DNA of 64,000 nucleotides from Marivibrio halodurans. Lineage in GTDB: Bacteria; Pseudomonadota; Alphaproteobacteria; UBA8366; Aestuariispiraceae. A program made the position numbers and the translations under genes. The notes below the pieces were generated by a model. The model was not told where the DNA came from. It searched no databases and saw nothing but the letters and a program-made list of their open reading frames with translations. Where the stretch lies: the NCBI RefSeq assembly GCF_017963645.1, contig NZ_JAGMWN010000001.1:496001-560000 (forward strand). Reading direction: 5' to 3'. Below, piece by piece: positions 11,429-23,521 of this stretch. Position 1 is the stretch's first letter. Each line of letters opens with the position of its first letter.

Positions 11429-12045
11429 CGGGCCTCGCAGGCCGCGTTCGGCCGGGGGTGGGCCAGCGGATAGGCGGTGCGCACGATCCGCTCGGCCCGG
11501 CTGCGCCAATAGCCCTCCAGGGTGAGGGGGGAGCCGTCGTCGCCCCGGCAGTAGGTCGTCGCCCCCACGTTCCCGTCGCTTTCAGGCGCCGAGGGTCCGC
11601 GCCATTTACCGTTCGGATAGCGGCATATGGCATTCGCCGCGGCATGCGCGATGGAGGCGATAACCTGAGCCGGCGCGCAACGGTCGGGATAGAAGCTGCT
11701 GATCCCGCGCTTCTCATGCCAGATGCCGTCCTGCCGCACGGCGATTCCGGTCGCGACATAGACGCCGGTCGCCCCGTTGCGTTCGATCACCGCGCCGATA
11801 CGCGCGCCGTCCGCGTCCCGGCCGCCGGGCCGGTGATGATAGCCCGATCCGCGGTCCCGGCCGTTCACCTCCCCGCAGAACAGGTGCGGACGTTCCACCG
11901 GCGGTTCCGTCCGGCTCAACAGGGGCGCGCCCAGGGAACAAGTTTCCGCCTCCGCCGTCAGCGGGGCCGCGAACCCGACAGACGCCATCGCGAGAAGCAG
12001 GAAAAACAGATGGCGCGCGAATGCGCCCTGGCGCGAAAATTTCAT
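11425..12045 (-). CDS. Secreted EndoU-type nuclease domain protein
   Basis: A 206-residue protein with a Sec signal peptide (about residues 1-33, ending LTAEA) and then one domain matching the bacterial EndoU fold. HLFCGEV contains His54, GYHHRPGG contains His70/His71, and a Lys at about 112 precedes [20 protein letters not shown]. These correspond to the two His and one Lys of the EndoU active site. EndoU enzymes cleave RNA and occur as toxin tips in contact-dependent inhibition proteins. Here the domain stands alone with six cysteines after the signal peptide, fitting an oxidised periplasmic or secreted protein. No immunity gene is adjacent. Confidence 0.72.
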   Translation of the reverse strand: MKFSRQGAFARHLFFLLLAMASVGFAAPLTAEAETCSLGAPLLSRTEPPVERPHLFCGEVNGRDRGSGYHHRPGGRDADGARIGAVIERNGATGVYVATGIAVRQDGIWHEKRGISSFYPDRCAPAQVIASIAHAAANAICRYPNGKWRGPSAPESDGNVGATTYCRGDDGSPLTLEGYWRSRAERIVRTAYPLAHPRPNAACEAR

Positions 12046-12161
12046 TGCCCTACATCATAGTGCGGGGGTGCGGGAGTGGTCCCGTATCCTTATAGTGTCC
12101 GACTGACTTCCACCCGGGCCCGATCCGGGTGTTCCGACACCAACTCTATGCCAGAGGCCCC

Positions 12162-15011
<2,850 letters not shown>

Positions 15012-15020
15012 GGGACGGTC

Positions 15021-15737
15021 ATGTTGCGGCGGACGCTCTTTCCTCTGACGCTGTTGTTGCTCGCCGGGTGTCTCGGTTTCGGGGGCGGCGACGCCCCGCC
15101 GGGCACGCCCCCCACCTCATCCACCCCATCCGCCAAAGCCCCCGCGCCGAAGCCGGCGACCCCCATCCCCGCCGAAAGCGAAACCGCCGAAGCCACGGCG
15201 GACAGGTCGGATGGGACGCCCCCCGCCGCCCTGTCGCCCACGAGCGATTGGACGATGATCACCCGCCGCCAGGGGGAGGACGGCGCGCTGATCGAATTCA
15301 TCCCCCAGGGGGAAACCGCCGCCACCTGGACCAAGATGGCGAGCGTGACGCAAGCCAGGCTGGGCGCGCCGGCAAGCGCCATGAAGGTGCGACGCTATCT
15401 GTTCCAGCCCTTGCGCGAACGCTGCGCCGACGCGACGGTCGAGGTTCTATCCCAAAGCCCCCCCGGCGTCGGCGACGTACGGGACGAGGCGGTGCTGATC
15501 TGCGAGGGATTCGACCGCACCGGACTGCCGGCGGCGATCAACACGAAACGCCACAGTCTGCTCTATGTCGATGCGCGGGCGACGCGAACCGGATACGAGA
15601 CGTTCCAATTCACCTGGCATCATGACAGCATCCCGGCGCGGACCTATCGGGAGTCCCCCCTGTTCGACGGCGAGGCACGCGCCTGGCGACGCGGCATGGA
15701 ACAGGCGCTGACCGGCGCCCAGGCACCGGGAAGCTGA
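15021..15737 (+). CDS. Lipoprotein of unknown function
   Basis: A 238-residue protein with a lipobox LLAGC (Cys17), then a Pro/Ala/Thr-rich linker (about residues 25-75) and a globular domain of about 160 residues containing several cysteines. The architecture says it is anchored to the periplasmic face of a membrane. I do not recognise the domain. It starts 9 nt after the uvrA stop and is followed 4 nt later by another gene, so the three are probably co-transcribed. Confidence 0.75.
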   Translation: MLRRTLFPLTLLLLAGCLGFGGGDAPPGTPPTSSTPSAKAPAPKPATPIPAESETAEATADRSDGTPPAALSPTSDWTMITRRQGEDGALIEFIPQGETAATWTKMASVTQARLGAPASAMKVRRYLFQPLRERCADATVEVLSQSPPGVGDVRDEAVLICEGFDRTGLPAAINTKRHSLLYVDARATRTGYETFQFTWHHDSIPARTYRESPLFDGEARAWRRGMEQALTGAQAPGS

Positions 15738-15741
15738 CCGG

Positions 15742-16323
15742 ATGCCCACCCCCCGGATGCCCACCCCGCCGAACGCGCCTCCCCCCGGCATGGTGAAGGG
15801 CGTCGGCGTGCCCGGGCGCTGGCCCCGGACACACGCGCCGGAAGGATGGCCCGGCCCGGTCGATTTCCCGATCGACCCCGGCCGGAACCGGCGCAACGGA
15901 ATAACCATCCTGATCTTCGCGGCGGTCGGAGGCTGTGCCTATTTCGCGCTGGGTGGCGGCGCGGTCCTGGGCTGGATCGTCGCGCTTGTGGTCGTGGCCC
16001 TGATCGCGGGCAGCCTCGTGCGCGTGCAGGGCGACGCCTCCGCCCTGCGCTTCACCCGCGAGGGCATGGAATTCGTCGGCACCCGCCCGCCGAAGCGCCA
16101 TCGCTGGGACGAAATATCCGGTATCGACCCGATGGATATCCCTTGGGGCCTGCCCATCGGACACGCCAAGCGGGGTCAACGCGTGGTGCGCGTCACGTTG
16201 AAACCCAGGACACGCTATGGCCAACCGGATCATGAGGTCGTGCCGGCGGGCCCGGGCGTGGATGCCGACGGCCTCGCCCAGGCGATCGAAGGGTGGTGGC
16301 GCTATGCGACGCGCCCCTGGTAA
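15742..16323 (+). CDS. Two-helix membrane protein with a PH-like cytosolic domain
   Basis: A 193-residue protein with a Pro-rich N-terminus, two adjacent transmembrane helices (about residues 54-92) and a C-terminal beta-rich segment around LRFTREGMEF and HRWDEISGID, as in bacterial PH-like membrane domains. The family is not certain. It starts 4 nt after the lipoprotein gene. Confidence 0.7.
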   Translation: MPTPRMPTPPNAPPPGMVKGVGVPGRWPRTHAPEGWPGPVDFPIDPGRNRRNGITILIFAAVGGCAYFALGGGAVLGWIVALVVVALIAGSLVRVQGDASALRFTREGMEFVGTRPPKRHRWDEISGIDPMDIPWGLPIGHAKRGQRVVRVTLKPRTRYGQPDHEVVPAGPGVDADGLAQAIEGWWRYATRPW

Positions 16324-16496
16324 TCTCGCCCTTGGGTACGGATACGGATGCAATGCGCGCCCCACTCTTTTTCCCGCACGAAGCAGGAGAAACGGGGCAT
16401 GATTGCCATGTCGCACCGATGAGTCCTCCGCCCCTGGATATCGTCCGTGCTAGAATTTCCCGAGAGCTTGGGGCAAGATCATCGGGGAGGGTCGAC

Positions 16497-17906
16497 ATGA
16501 CGCTGCGGCGGCTCCTTATCCTGTTGCTTTTCTGTCCGCTGGTGCTCGCGGCCGCGCCCGGGGCGGAGGACGACCCCGGCGCGCCGCCGACTCTGCGCGC
16601 GCTGCGGCTGAACGATGCGGAGATCACGCGCCTGCAACGCGCGATGATCGAACTGGGTCTTTTGACCGGCCCGGCGACCGGCCGTTATGACCGGGCGAGC
16701 GACGATGCCCTCATGCGATTCCGCCGGGAAGCGGGGCTCGACCCCAAGGCCGCGATCGGCGAGGACACCCTCAAGCGTCTGGAGCAACGCGCCGCCGCCG
16801 CGATCCTGATCGACGACCTGCAAGAAGCGCGACGCGCCGAAATCGCGAAGGCGCGCGAAGCCCTGCTGTCCGATCCGGCGACGCGGGACTTGGTCGTCGA
16901 CGTGCTGTCCCCCGCCGACGCGACACGCGATCCCGGCCCGTGCCTGGACGCCCCGACCGTCCGATGCCTGCTCCATGAGGCGGGGGAGAGCGCCAAGGCC
17001 GTGGCCGACGCGGCGCGACGGGATTGGGCCTTTTCCGAAATCCTGGCGGTCGAGATGCGTGCCGGTCTGGACCGCGAGGCGCTGGAGACCATGCGCCGGA
17101 TCGCCGACCCGCGTCGGATACTGCATGCCTTGCGCGACATCGCGATCGACCATGCCCGGCGTGGCGATTTCGCGGCCGCGCTGGCGGCGGCGGACCGTAT
17201 CCCGGACGACAAGACCCGGCGGGCCGCCCTCGACGGCATCGCGCGCGTCGGCCTGCCTCCGGATCATGCCCCCGCTACCCTGCCCGAACCGGGCGAAAAG
17301 TCGAACGACCTCGTAAAGGCCAATATCGCACCGCGCCACCAGGCGATCGACCTCATCGACCTCGCGCTTGCCCGGATACGGACCGGCGATATTGCCGGTG
17401 CGCGCGCGCTGCTCGAGGAAGGGGCGCGCATGATCGACGGGCTCGCGCAAGAGCACCGCCGGTCCTTCCCCCGCTATCGCATGGCCCTCGCACGGCTCTC
17501 GCTTGCCGCGCGAACGGAAAGCGCGCGCGACCTCGACCCCGTCCCGACGATGATCGACGAGCCGCATCTGCGCGCCCAGATCTATGCCCGCCTTGCCGAT
17601 CTTCGCCGGCGCCTCGGCCTTCCCGGCGCGCCGGAGGCGGAGGAGAAGGCCGAAGCGGCCCTGGCCGAGGTGCCAAGCCGTCTGCGGCGCATCTGGACCG
17701 CGGCCGACATCGCGAGAACCCTGCACCGGGCGGAGTCCGACGCGGCATCGGCGCGATATCTCAACCACGCCCGCACGGAGGCGGCCCAGTACCGCACCCC
17801 CTGGGGACGTGCCAGGGCGCTCGCCAGGCTCGCGCTCGCCTATCTCGAAAGAGCCGACGGCTCGACGGCGGCCCCACCAACCAGCGGACCACACCGCCCG
17901 GAATGA
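16497..17906 (+). CDS. Exported peptidoglycan-binding and helical-repeat protein
   Basis: A 469-residue protein with a signal peptide (LLILLLFCPLVLAAAPG), a PG_binding_1-like domain at about residues 33-82 (ITRLQRAMIELGLLTGPATG, then a DALMRFR segment), and a long helical region of tetratricopeptide-like pairs (DFAAALAAADRIPDD, GDIAGARALLEEGARM). The ATG at 16497 has GGGAGG 6 nt upstream; a longer frame to 16293 has no such site. It probably binds cell wall in the periplasm; no catalytic domain was seen. Confidence 0.72.
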   Translation: MTLRRLLILLLFCPLVLAAAPGAEDDPGAPPTLRALRLNDAEITRLQRAMIELGLLTGPATGRYDRASDDALMRFRREAGLDPKAAIGEDTLKRLEQRAAAAILIDDLQEARRAEIAKAREALLSDPATRDLVVDVLSPADATRDPGPCLDAPTVRCLLHEAGESAKAVADAARRDWAFSEILAVEMRAGLDREALETMRRIADPRRILHALRDIAIDHARRGDFAAALAAADRIPDDKTRRAALDGIARVGLPPDHAPATLPEPGEKSNDLVKANIAPRHQAIDLIDLALARIRTGDIAGARALLEEGARMIDGLAQEHRRSFPRYRMALARLSLAARTESARDLDPVPTMIDEPHLRAQIYARLADLRRRLGLPGAPEAEEKAEAALAEVPSRLRRIWTAADIARTLHRAESDAASARYLNHARTEAAQYRTPWGRARALARLALAYLERADGSTAAPPTSGPHRPE

Positions 17907-17983
17907 CGAACGGGAACCGACGCCCAGGACGAAGCCCCATGATTAGGACGCGCGAGTAAATGCACCCGGATGAAGGAAGCCGG

Positions 17984-18772
17984 ATGAACCTGTTGGGAAG
18001 CGGTGGATTCAAGGATCACTTCTCCGCCAGCGCGGCGGCCTATCGGCGCAGCCGGCCCGGCTATCCGGACGGGCTTTTCGCTTGGCTCGCGGGTCTGCCG
18101 GCGGCCGGGGAACGGAACGCCACCGCCTGGGACTGCGGCTGCGGCAATGGGCAGGCCAGCATCGGCCTCGCCCGCCATGTCGGCCATGTCATCGCCACCG
18201 ACCCCAGCGCCGGGCAAGTCGCGCGCGCCGCGGCTCACCCCCGCATCCGCTATCTGGCCGCCCCCGCCGAGCGCACGCCGATCGCGGCGGACAGCATCGA
18301 CCTGGTCGTCGCCGCGCAGGCGGCCCATTGGTTCGACATTGACGCCTTCTATCGCGAGGTTCGCCGTGTCGCCCGGCCGGGGGCCGTCGTCGCGCTGATA
18401 ACATACGGACCGCTGCGCGCCTCAGGCACTCTCGACACCGTCCTGTCCGATATCTATCACGGGCCGGTCAATGCCCATTGGCCGCCGGAACGCGCGCATG
18501 TGGAGGCGGGTTATCGCACCCTGCCCTTCCCGTTCGCGGAGATCGCGCCGCCCGTCTTCGCCATGCGGGCGCGCTGGCCGATGGAGAGGCTGGTCGATTA
18601 CATCTCCACCTGGTCGGCGGTGAAGGTCTATCGCGAGGCCACGGGCACCGACCCGATTCCCGAAGCCCGCGCGCGGATCGCCGATGCCTGGGGCGATCCC
18701 ATGCGACGGCGCGAAATCCGATGGCCCCTCAGCCTACGGGTCGGGCACGTCCATGGCGACGGGATGGTCTGA
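17984..18772 (+). CDS. Class I SAM-dependent methyltransferase
   Basis: A 262-residue methyltransferase (type 11-like) with motif I WDCGCGNGQASIGLA, the acidic post-I motif VIATDPSAGQ and motif IV region DLVVAAQAAHWFD. The ATG at 17984 is preferred because AAGGAAG lies just upstream; an ATG at 17960 would add eight residues. The family includes trans-aconitate and quinone-type methyltransferases; the substrate is unknown. Confidence 0.85.
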   Translation: MNLLGSGGFKDHFSASAAAYRRSRPGYPDGLFAWLAGLPAAGERNATAWDCGCGNGQASIGLARHVGHVIATDPSAGQVARAAAHPRIRYLAAPAERTPIAADSIDLVVAAQAAHWFDIDAFYREVRRVARPGAVVALITYGPLRASGTLDTVLSDIYHGPVNAHWPPERAHVEAGYRTLPFPFAEIAPPVFAMRARWPMERLVDYISTWSAVKVYREATGTDPIPEARARIADAWGDPMRRREIRWPLSLRVGHVHGDGMV

Positions 18773-18802
18773 GTCGCCCACCCACCCCGGACCAAAAGGC
18801 GA

Positions 18803-19021
18803 TCACCAGCGCCCGGGACCGCCGCCATCCGGATCGACCTCGTCGGAAGACGTCCCTTCCTCCGTCGGAATACGATAGTGCTCACCCAGCCAGCGATTGA
18901 GGTCCACCTGACGACACCGGTCGGAACAGAAGGGTTTCGTCGCCTCCTGCACCGGTTCGCGGCAGATCGGACAACGCGCCTTGCCGGCCCGTTTTCGCGG
19001 CTTTCGGTCGGGGTCGAACAT
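18803..19021 (-). CDS. yacG: DNA gyrase inhibitor YacG (zinc protein)
   Basis: A 72-residue zinc-ribbon protein with CPIC (Cys17, Cys20) and CSDRC (Cys32, Cys36), then the helix RCRQVDLNRWLGEHYRIP that is the family signature. In E. coli it binds GyrB and inhibits gyrase. It lies directly downstream of the RNase E/G-like gene, its usual place in alphaproteobacteria. Confidence 0.95.
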   Translation of the reverse strand: MFDPDRKPRKRAGKARCPICREPVQEATKPFCSDRCRQVDLNRWLGEHYRIPTEEGTSSDEVDPDGGGPGRW

Positions 19022-19026
19022 TGGCC

Positions 19027-20433
19027 CTATCGCTCCAGATCGATGCGGGGGGGCACGCTATCCGGGCCGCGCCGAATTTCCAAGGGGCGGCCCAATCGCC
19101 GCTCGCAATCCGCACGCGCCGTGGCCAAGGGGCCATCGAGGGCGCGCTCCACCACATCGGACGCCGTCACCACAGGCCGCCCCGGCCCGGGATTACGCAA
19201 GACCGCACGCAGGATCGCGGCGGCCTGGGCGTCCGGCGCCGGGGCGGGGTCGCCCATCGGTGCGTGGTGAAGTTCCCCCAGGCTAGGCCCCGTGCGCTGG
19301 CGGGTGATCTCGATCAGACCGGCGGCGGTGACACCCAGCACGTCGGTCTTCACAGGGTCACCCTTCACGGCCGCGCGCATGGCATCGACCAGCGCGCGCA
19401 TGCGGCCTTTCGCACGCAGGGTCACGCAATCGATGACGATCAGGCCGGAGAGATTGCGCAGCCTGATCTGGCGCGCCGCCTCCTCGCAGGCGCGTTTGTT
19501 GAGGCGGAATACCGCCTCGTCCTTCAGCCCGCCGCCGTCGGCGGACCGGCCGCTGTCCACGTCGATGACGGTCATCGCCTCCGTATCGTCGATGGTGAGG
19601 CGCCCGCCCCCGGGGATCGAAACATGCCGGGAGAGGGCATCCGCGATTTCGTCCGCGATTCCCGCACGCTCCAGCAGGGCGCCCTTGGCCGGATCGGCGA
19701 AGGCAATCCCGGCGGCGAGGTCGGGCCAATCGCCCTCGACCCGCTGTTTCAGGCGCTGGAAGAAGGCTCGGTCGTCCGTCGCGACACGACTTTCCGCCGG
19801 TGCGTCGCGCACTTGGCGCAGGGCGAAATCCGCCGGCGCCTCCAGGATCGCCGGCGGCTTCGCCCCCTTCAGCGCCTGTTCCACCGCCGCGCGGCGGGCG
19901 GCGAGACGCCGGAGGTCAGCCAGCAGCGCCGCCTCCCCCACGGCCGCCGCCGGCGCACGGACCTGCAAGCCATCATCCAGGCCGCTCGCCCCCATCGCGT
20001 CCAGCGCACGGGCCAGAATCTCCTCCAGCTCCGCCCGCCGCTTGCCCTGGCCGAGCGCGCGCGCCCAGGAGATGCCCTGCCGTCCGGCGGTCCAGCTCAA
20101 ATACCGCTCATGCAGCGTCCAGGCGCGGGTAACGGCCGCGCCCTTGCCGCCATGGGCGTCGCGGCTCACCTGCACCGCGATCGCCGCCCCCTGGGTCAGC
20201 TTTCCCGCCTTGGCCAGCAACCCGTCGCCGATCGATCCGAGATCGAGGAAGGCGGCCCCCGTCTGCCCGTCGACCGAGGTGACGCGCGCCGCAAGGATGG
20301 TTTCCACGGCGGCCGGGCGGCCGTTGCGGTCGATCGCCAGATGGCGCAGCCGCCCCTCCTCCGCGTCGAGCAGGGCCGCGCGCCGTTCCCCCGGGCTCGC
20401 ATCGATATAAAGCTCGCCACCCGCATCCGTCAT
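19027..20433 (-). CDS. Ribonuclease E/G-family protein lacking the zinc-link
   Basis: A 468-residue protein aligning with the catalytic half of RNase E/G: an S1-like region (VTSVDGQTGAAFLDLG), then the DNase I-like domain with both metal-binding aspartates in TVIDVDSGR and LIVIDCVTLR. The CPxCxG zinc-link of RNase E, which bridges the protomers, is replaced by ELHHAPMGDP. It probably still cleaves single-stranded RNA but with altered oligomerisation. The start ATG overlaps the maf stop by 4 nt (ATGA). Confidence 0.85.
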   Translation of the reverse strand: MTDAGGELYIDASPGERRAALLDAEEGRLRHLAIDRNGRPAAVETILAARVTSVDGQTGAAFLDLGSIGDGLLAKAGKLTQGAAIAVQVSRDAHGGKGAAVTRAWTLHERYLSWTAGRQGISWARALGQGKRRAELEEILARALDAMGASGLDDGLQVRAPAAAVGEAALLADLRRLAARRAAVEQALKGAKPPAILEAPADFALRQVRDAPAESRVATDDRAFFQRLKQRVEGDWPDLAAGIAFADPAKGALLERAGIADEIADALSRHVSIPGGGRLTIDDTEAMTVIDVDSGRSADGGGLKDEAVFRLNKRACEEAARQIRLRNLSGLIVIDCVTLRAKGRMRALVDAMRAAVKGDPVKTDVLGVTAAGLIEITRQRTGPSLGELHHAPMGDPAPAPDAQAAAILRAVLRNPGPGRPVVTASDVVERALDGPLATARADCERRLGRPLEIRRGPDSVPPRIDLER

Positions 20434-21017
20434 CGCGCCATGATCCCGAAACTTTCAAGAAGGTTCGCCGTCTCGAACAGGCCGAGACCGACGACATTGC
20501 TGTAGGAACCGTTGACCTGCCGCACGAAAGCGGCGGCGCGCCCCTGGATCGCGTAACCGCCCGCCTTGCCGTGCCAGTCGCCGCTTTCGATATAGCGGTC
20601 GATCTCGGCCCGTGTCAGTCGCTTGAAGGCGACCGCCGTCTCGACCAGGCGATGACGGGCGGTGCCGTCCGGTCCGATCGCCGTGATGCCGCCATGAACG
20701 CGGTGACGCCGGCCGCTCAGGAAGGCAAGGCAGGCGCGTGCCGTCGCCTCGTCCTCCGCCTTGGGCAAGGCCCTGCGGCCGACCGCCACAACGGTATCGG
20801 CGGCAAGGATGACGGCATCCCCCCCCACCCCGCCGGACACCACCGCCGCCTTTCCGGCCGCCAGACGCGCGGCGAGCGCGCGCGGCAACTCGTCCCGGCC
20901 CGGTGTCTCGTCGATCTCCGCCGGGACAATTCCGGCGGGCTCGATCCCGATCTGGCGTAGCAGGTCGAGCCGTCGCGGGCTGGCCGATGCGAGAAGGAGG
21001 CGCGGCGCGGCCGTCAT
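20430..21017 (-). CDS. maf: Maf-family nucleotide pyrophosphatase
   Basis: A 195-residue house-cleaning enzyme that hydrolyses non-canonical dTTP/UTP- or CTP-type nucleotides. LLLASASPRRLDLLRQIG, the following VPAEIDETP and LAADTVVAVG motifs are all present. The start at 21017 follows GGGAGG; a longer frame to 21155 runs into the phosphatase gene. It overlaps the RNase E/G-like gene downstream. Confidence 0.93.
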   Translation of the reverse strand: MTAAPRLLLASASPRRLDLLRQIGIEPAGIVPAEIDETPGRDELPRALAARLAAGKAAVVSGGVGGDAVILAADTVVAVGRRALPKAEDEATARACLAFLSGRRHRVHGGITAIGPDGTARHRLVETAVAFKRLTRAEIDRYIESGDWHGKAGGYAIQGRAAAFVRQVNGSYSNVVGLGLFETANLLESFGIMAR

Positions 21018-21087
21018 GCGCGCCCTCCCGCCCGCGAAGCGCACGCCACCGCGCCGGCCGGTGTCTTCATATCCAAGAGCGTCTCCC

Positions 21088-21522
21088 TCATTCCTCCACC
21101 CCGAACCGTTTGGCGAGGCGCTGGCGAAGCTGGTCGCGCACCTGCCGATAGGCATCGAGGCGTTGTTCGCGCGACCCCTCTATGATGGTGGGATCGAAGG
21201 TATTCCAGAATTCGACATCGCAGGCCATGGTCCGGGTCAGCTCCACCGCGTGGTGCTGCGCCTCCGGGGAAAGCGCGATGATCAGATCGAAGGAGGTATC
21301 CTCCAACTCATCGAAGGTCTTGGGATTGTGGTTCGAGAGATCGACGCCGATCTCCTTCATAATCTCCACCATCATCGGATCGGTCTCGCCTTCCCGCGCC
21401 CCGACGGAATCGACGTAGATTCTATTGCCCATCAATTGCTTCAGGAGCCCCTCGGCCATCGGGGAGCGCACCGCATTCATGGTGCAGCAGAACATGACGG
21501 CATCCGGCAGATCCACGTCCAT
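21088..21522 (-). CDS. Low-molecular-weight phosphatase / ArsC-like protein
   Basis: A 144-residue member of the low-molecular-weight tyrosine phosphatase fold with the P-loop Cys-X5-Arg in CCTMNAVRSPMAEG. The start at 21522 (MDVDLPDAVMF) has AAGGA 7-8 nt upstream. Members at this locus are conserved between UPF0262 and maf in alphaproteobacteria, but their substrate is not established. In many relatives infA lies just downstream; here only 65-70 nt separate this gene from maf. Confidence 0.85.
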   Translation of the reverse strand: MDVDLPDAVMFCCTMNAVRSPMAEGLLKQLMGNRIYVDSVGAREGETDPMMVEIMKEIGVDLSNHNPKTFDELEDTSFDLIIALSPEAQHHAVELTRTMACDVEFWNTFDPTIIEGSREQRLDAYRQVRDQLRQRLAKRFGVEE

Positions 21523-21572
21523 CCTGGCGTCCTTCAAGCCCCGTGTCCGACCGCTCTCCCCGTCAGTGTTCG

Positions 21573-22079
21573 TCAGCCACGAATATGCAGGACGCAAATC
21601 AGGGTGAAGAGACGCCGCGCCGTCGCCTTGTCCAGTTCGATCTTCTCCCTCAACCGTTCGATCAGCAGGTCCGATCCCTCGTTGTGCAGGCCCCGGCGGG
21701 CCATGTCGATGGTTTCGATCTGGCTGGGCGAAAGCTTCTTGATCGCGTCGAAATAGCTCTCGCAGATCTGAAAATAATCCCGGATGAGCGCGCGGAACGG
21801 GCTGAGCGGCAAGGTGACGGCGGTAAGCGCCCCACCCGCCTCCGAGGAGATGGTGAACAGAAGCCGTTTTCCGTCCTCGATCGACAGCACGACCTTATAG
21901 GGGCCTGTGAAATCGCCGGCCGGGCGGAAACGGTTCATGTCGAGGAGGTCGTAGATCGCGACCGCCCGCTCATGCTCGATCTCCGGGGCACGGCGCACGA
22001 CGGACTGTTCGTCGAGACGGATATCGACGATCCGCTCCGTGCCTTCGCTTGCGCTCTGGACGCCGTTCCGCTCCGACAT
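21573..22079 (-). CDS. UPF0262 family protein
   Basis: A 168-residue protein of conserved unknown function, recognised by the stretch FRPAGDFTGPYKVVLSIEDG and its fixed position after hisD. The start at 22079 (MSERNG) has GGAGGA 8 nt upstream and is preferred over 22106. No catalytic motif is apparent. Confidence 0.9.
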   Translation of the reverse strand: MSERNGVQSASEGTERIVDIRLDEQSVVRRAPEIEHERAVAIYDLLDMNRFRPAGDFTGPYKVVLSIEDGKRLLFTISSEAGGALTAVTLPLSPFRALIRDYFQICESYFDAIKKLSPSQIETIDMARRGLHNEGSDLLIERLREKIELDKATARRLFTLICVLHIRG

Positions 22080-22213
22080 GCTCGTTCCTCCAGGCTCTTG
22101 GGCCATGCGCTCGCCAGCGCCGTTTCCCGCCGGCCACGATTATCGGGATTTCCGGCCCATCCGTCGAGGCGGGCGGGAGATGGCGCGCGCGAACCCGCGA
22201 ATGCCGCCGGACG

Positions 22214-23521
22214 TCAATCGCCCGCCGCCCTGTTGAGCCGGATCGCGATGGACCGCGCATGCGCGCCCAGCCCCTCCGCCTCCGCCAGCCGCACGGCAGC
22301 CGGACCGATGGTGCCCAGGCTATCGGCGTCGCAGGCGACGAAGGACGTCCGCTTCATGAAATCCAGCACGCCGAGGCCGCTGGAGAAACGCGCGCTGCCC
22401 GATGTCGGCAATACATGGTTCGGCCCGGCGATATAGTCGCCGATCGCCTCCGGCGTATGGCGGCCCAGGAAGACGGCGCCGGCATTGCGCACACGCTCCG
22501 ACAGGGAGTTCGGATCGGCGACGGCGAGTTCCAGATGCTCCGGCGCGATACGGTCGACGAGCGCCGGGGCCTCCTTCATGAGGTCGGAAACCAGGATGAT
22601 CGCGCCGTGATCTGTCCAGCTTTTCTCCGCGATCTCCCGGCGCGGCAGGGTCGCCAGATGCGACGCGATCGCCCGTTCCACCGCGGCGGCGAAATCCGCA
22701 TCGTCGGTGATCAAGACCGATTGGGCGGACGTATCGTGCTCCGCCTGGCTCAACAGATCGATGGCGATCCAACCGGGGTCGTTCGCGGCATCGGCGACGA
22801 CCAGGATTTCCGAAGGTCCCGCGATCATGTCGATCCCGACCGTGCCGAAAACCCGCCGTTTCGCGGCGGCGACATAGGCATTGCCGGGGCCGACGATCTT
22901 ATCGACCGGCCGGATCGTCTCCGTCCCATAGGCCAACGCGCCGACCGCTTGCGCCCCACCCAGACGATAGATCTCCTCCACCCCGGCCAGATGCGCCGCC
23001 GCCAGAACCAGCGGATTGACCCGGCCGTCCGGCGTCGGCGCCACCATCACGAGACGCTCCACGCCCGCGACCTTGGCCGGCATGGCATTCATCAGCACTG
23101 AACTGGGATAGGCCGCCGTGCCGCCCGGCACATAGAGCCCGGCCGCCGCCACCGGCCGCCAGCGCGCGCCGAGGCGCACCCCCACCCTATCGACATAGTC
23201 GAGGCCGCCGGGCAGCGTCTTCTCGTGGAAGCTTCGGATGCGCAGCGCGGCTGTCTCCAGCGCCGTCATCACCTCCGGCTCCACCAGGTCGGCCGCGCCC
23301 GCGATCTCCGATGCGGGCACGCGCATCGTCCCGGCCGTCAGCTCCAGACGGTCGAACCGCTTGGTATAGTCGAGCACCGCCGCGTCGCCGCGCGCCCGCA
23401 CATCGGCCAGGATCTCGGCCGCCGCGCGGTCGGCGGTTTCCTCCACGTCACGGCGCGCGCCGAGGAATTCCTCGAACGCCGCCGGGAAACCGTCCTCGCG
23501 GCTGTCCAATCTATGCGGCAC
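22214..23521 (-). CDS. hisD: Histidinol dehydrogenase
   Basis: Catalyses the last two steps of histidine synthesis (histidinol to histidine, NAD+, Zn2+). The 435 residues fit. Visible are [27 protein letters not shown], the zinc-site QAEHD and the catalytic Glu-His in [10 protein letters not shown]. The start overlaps the hisG stop by about 11 nt, so the two genes are coupled. Confidence 0.97.
   Translation of the reverse strand: MPHRLDSREDGFPAAFEEFLGARRDVEETADRAAAEILADVRARGDAAVLDYTKRFDRLELTAGTMRVPASEIAGAADLVEPEVMTALETAALRIRSFHEKTLPGGLDYVDRVGVRLGARWRPVAAAGLYVPGGTAAYPSSVLMNAMPAKVAGVERLVMVAPTPDGRVNPLVLAAAHLAGVEEIYRLGGAQAVGALAYGTETIRPVDKIVGPGNAYVAAAKRRVFGTVGIDMIAGPSEILVVADAANDPGWIAIDLLSQAEHDTSAQSVLITDDADFAAAVERAIASHLATLPRREIAEKSWTDHGAIILVSDLMKEAPALVDRIAPEHLELAVADPNSLSERVRNAGAVFLGRHTPEAIGDYIAGPNHVLPTSGSARFSSGLGVLDFMKRTSFVACDADSLGTIGPAAVRLAEAEGLGAHARSIAIRLNRAAGD

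Noticed and set aside
12060-12160. LexA/SOS box upstream of uvrA
   Set aside because: A GTTC occurs at 12131, but no second half-site at the right spacing was found.
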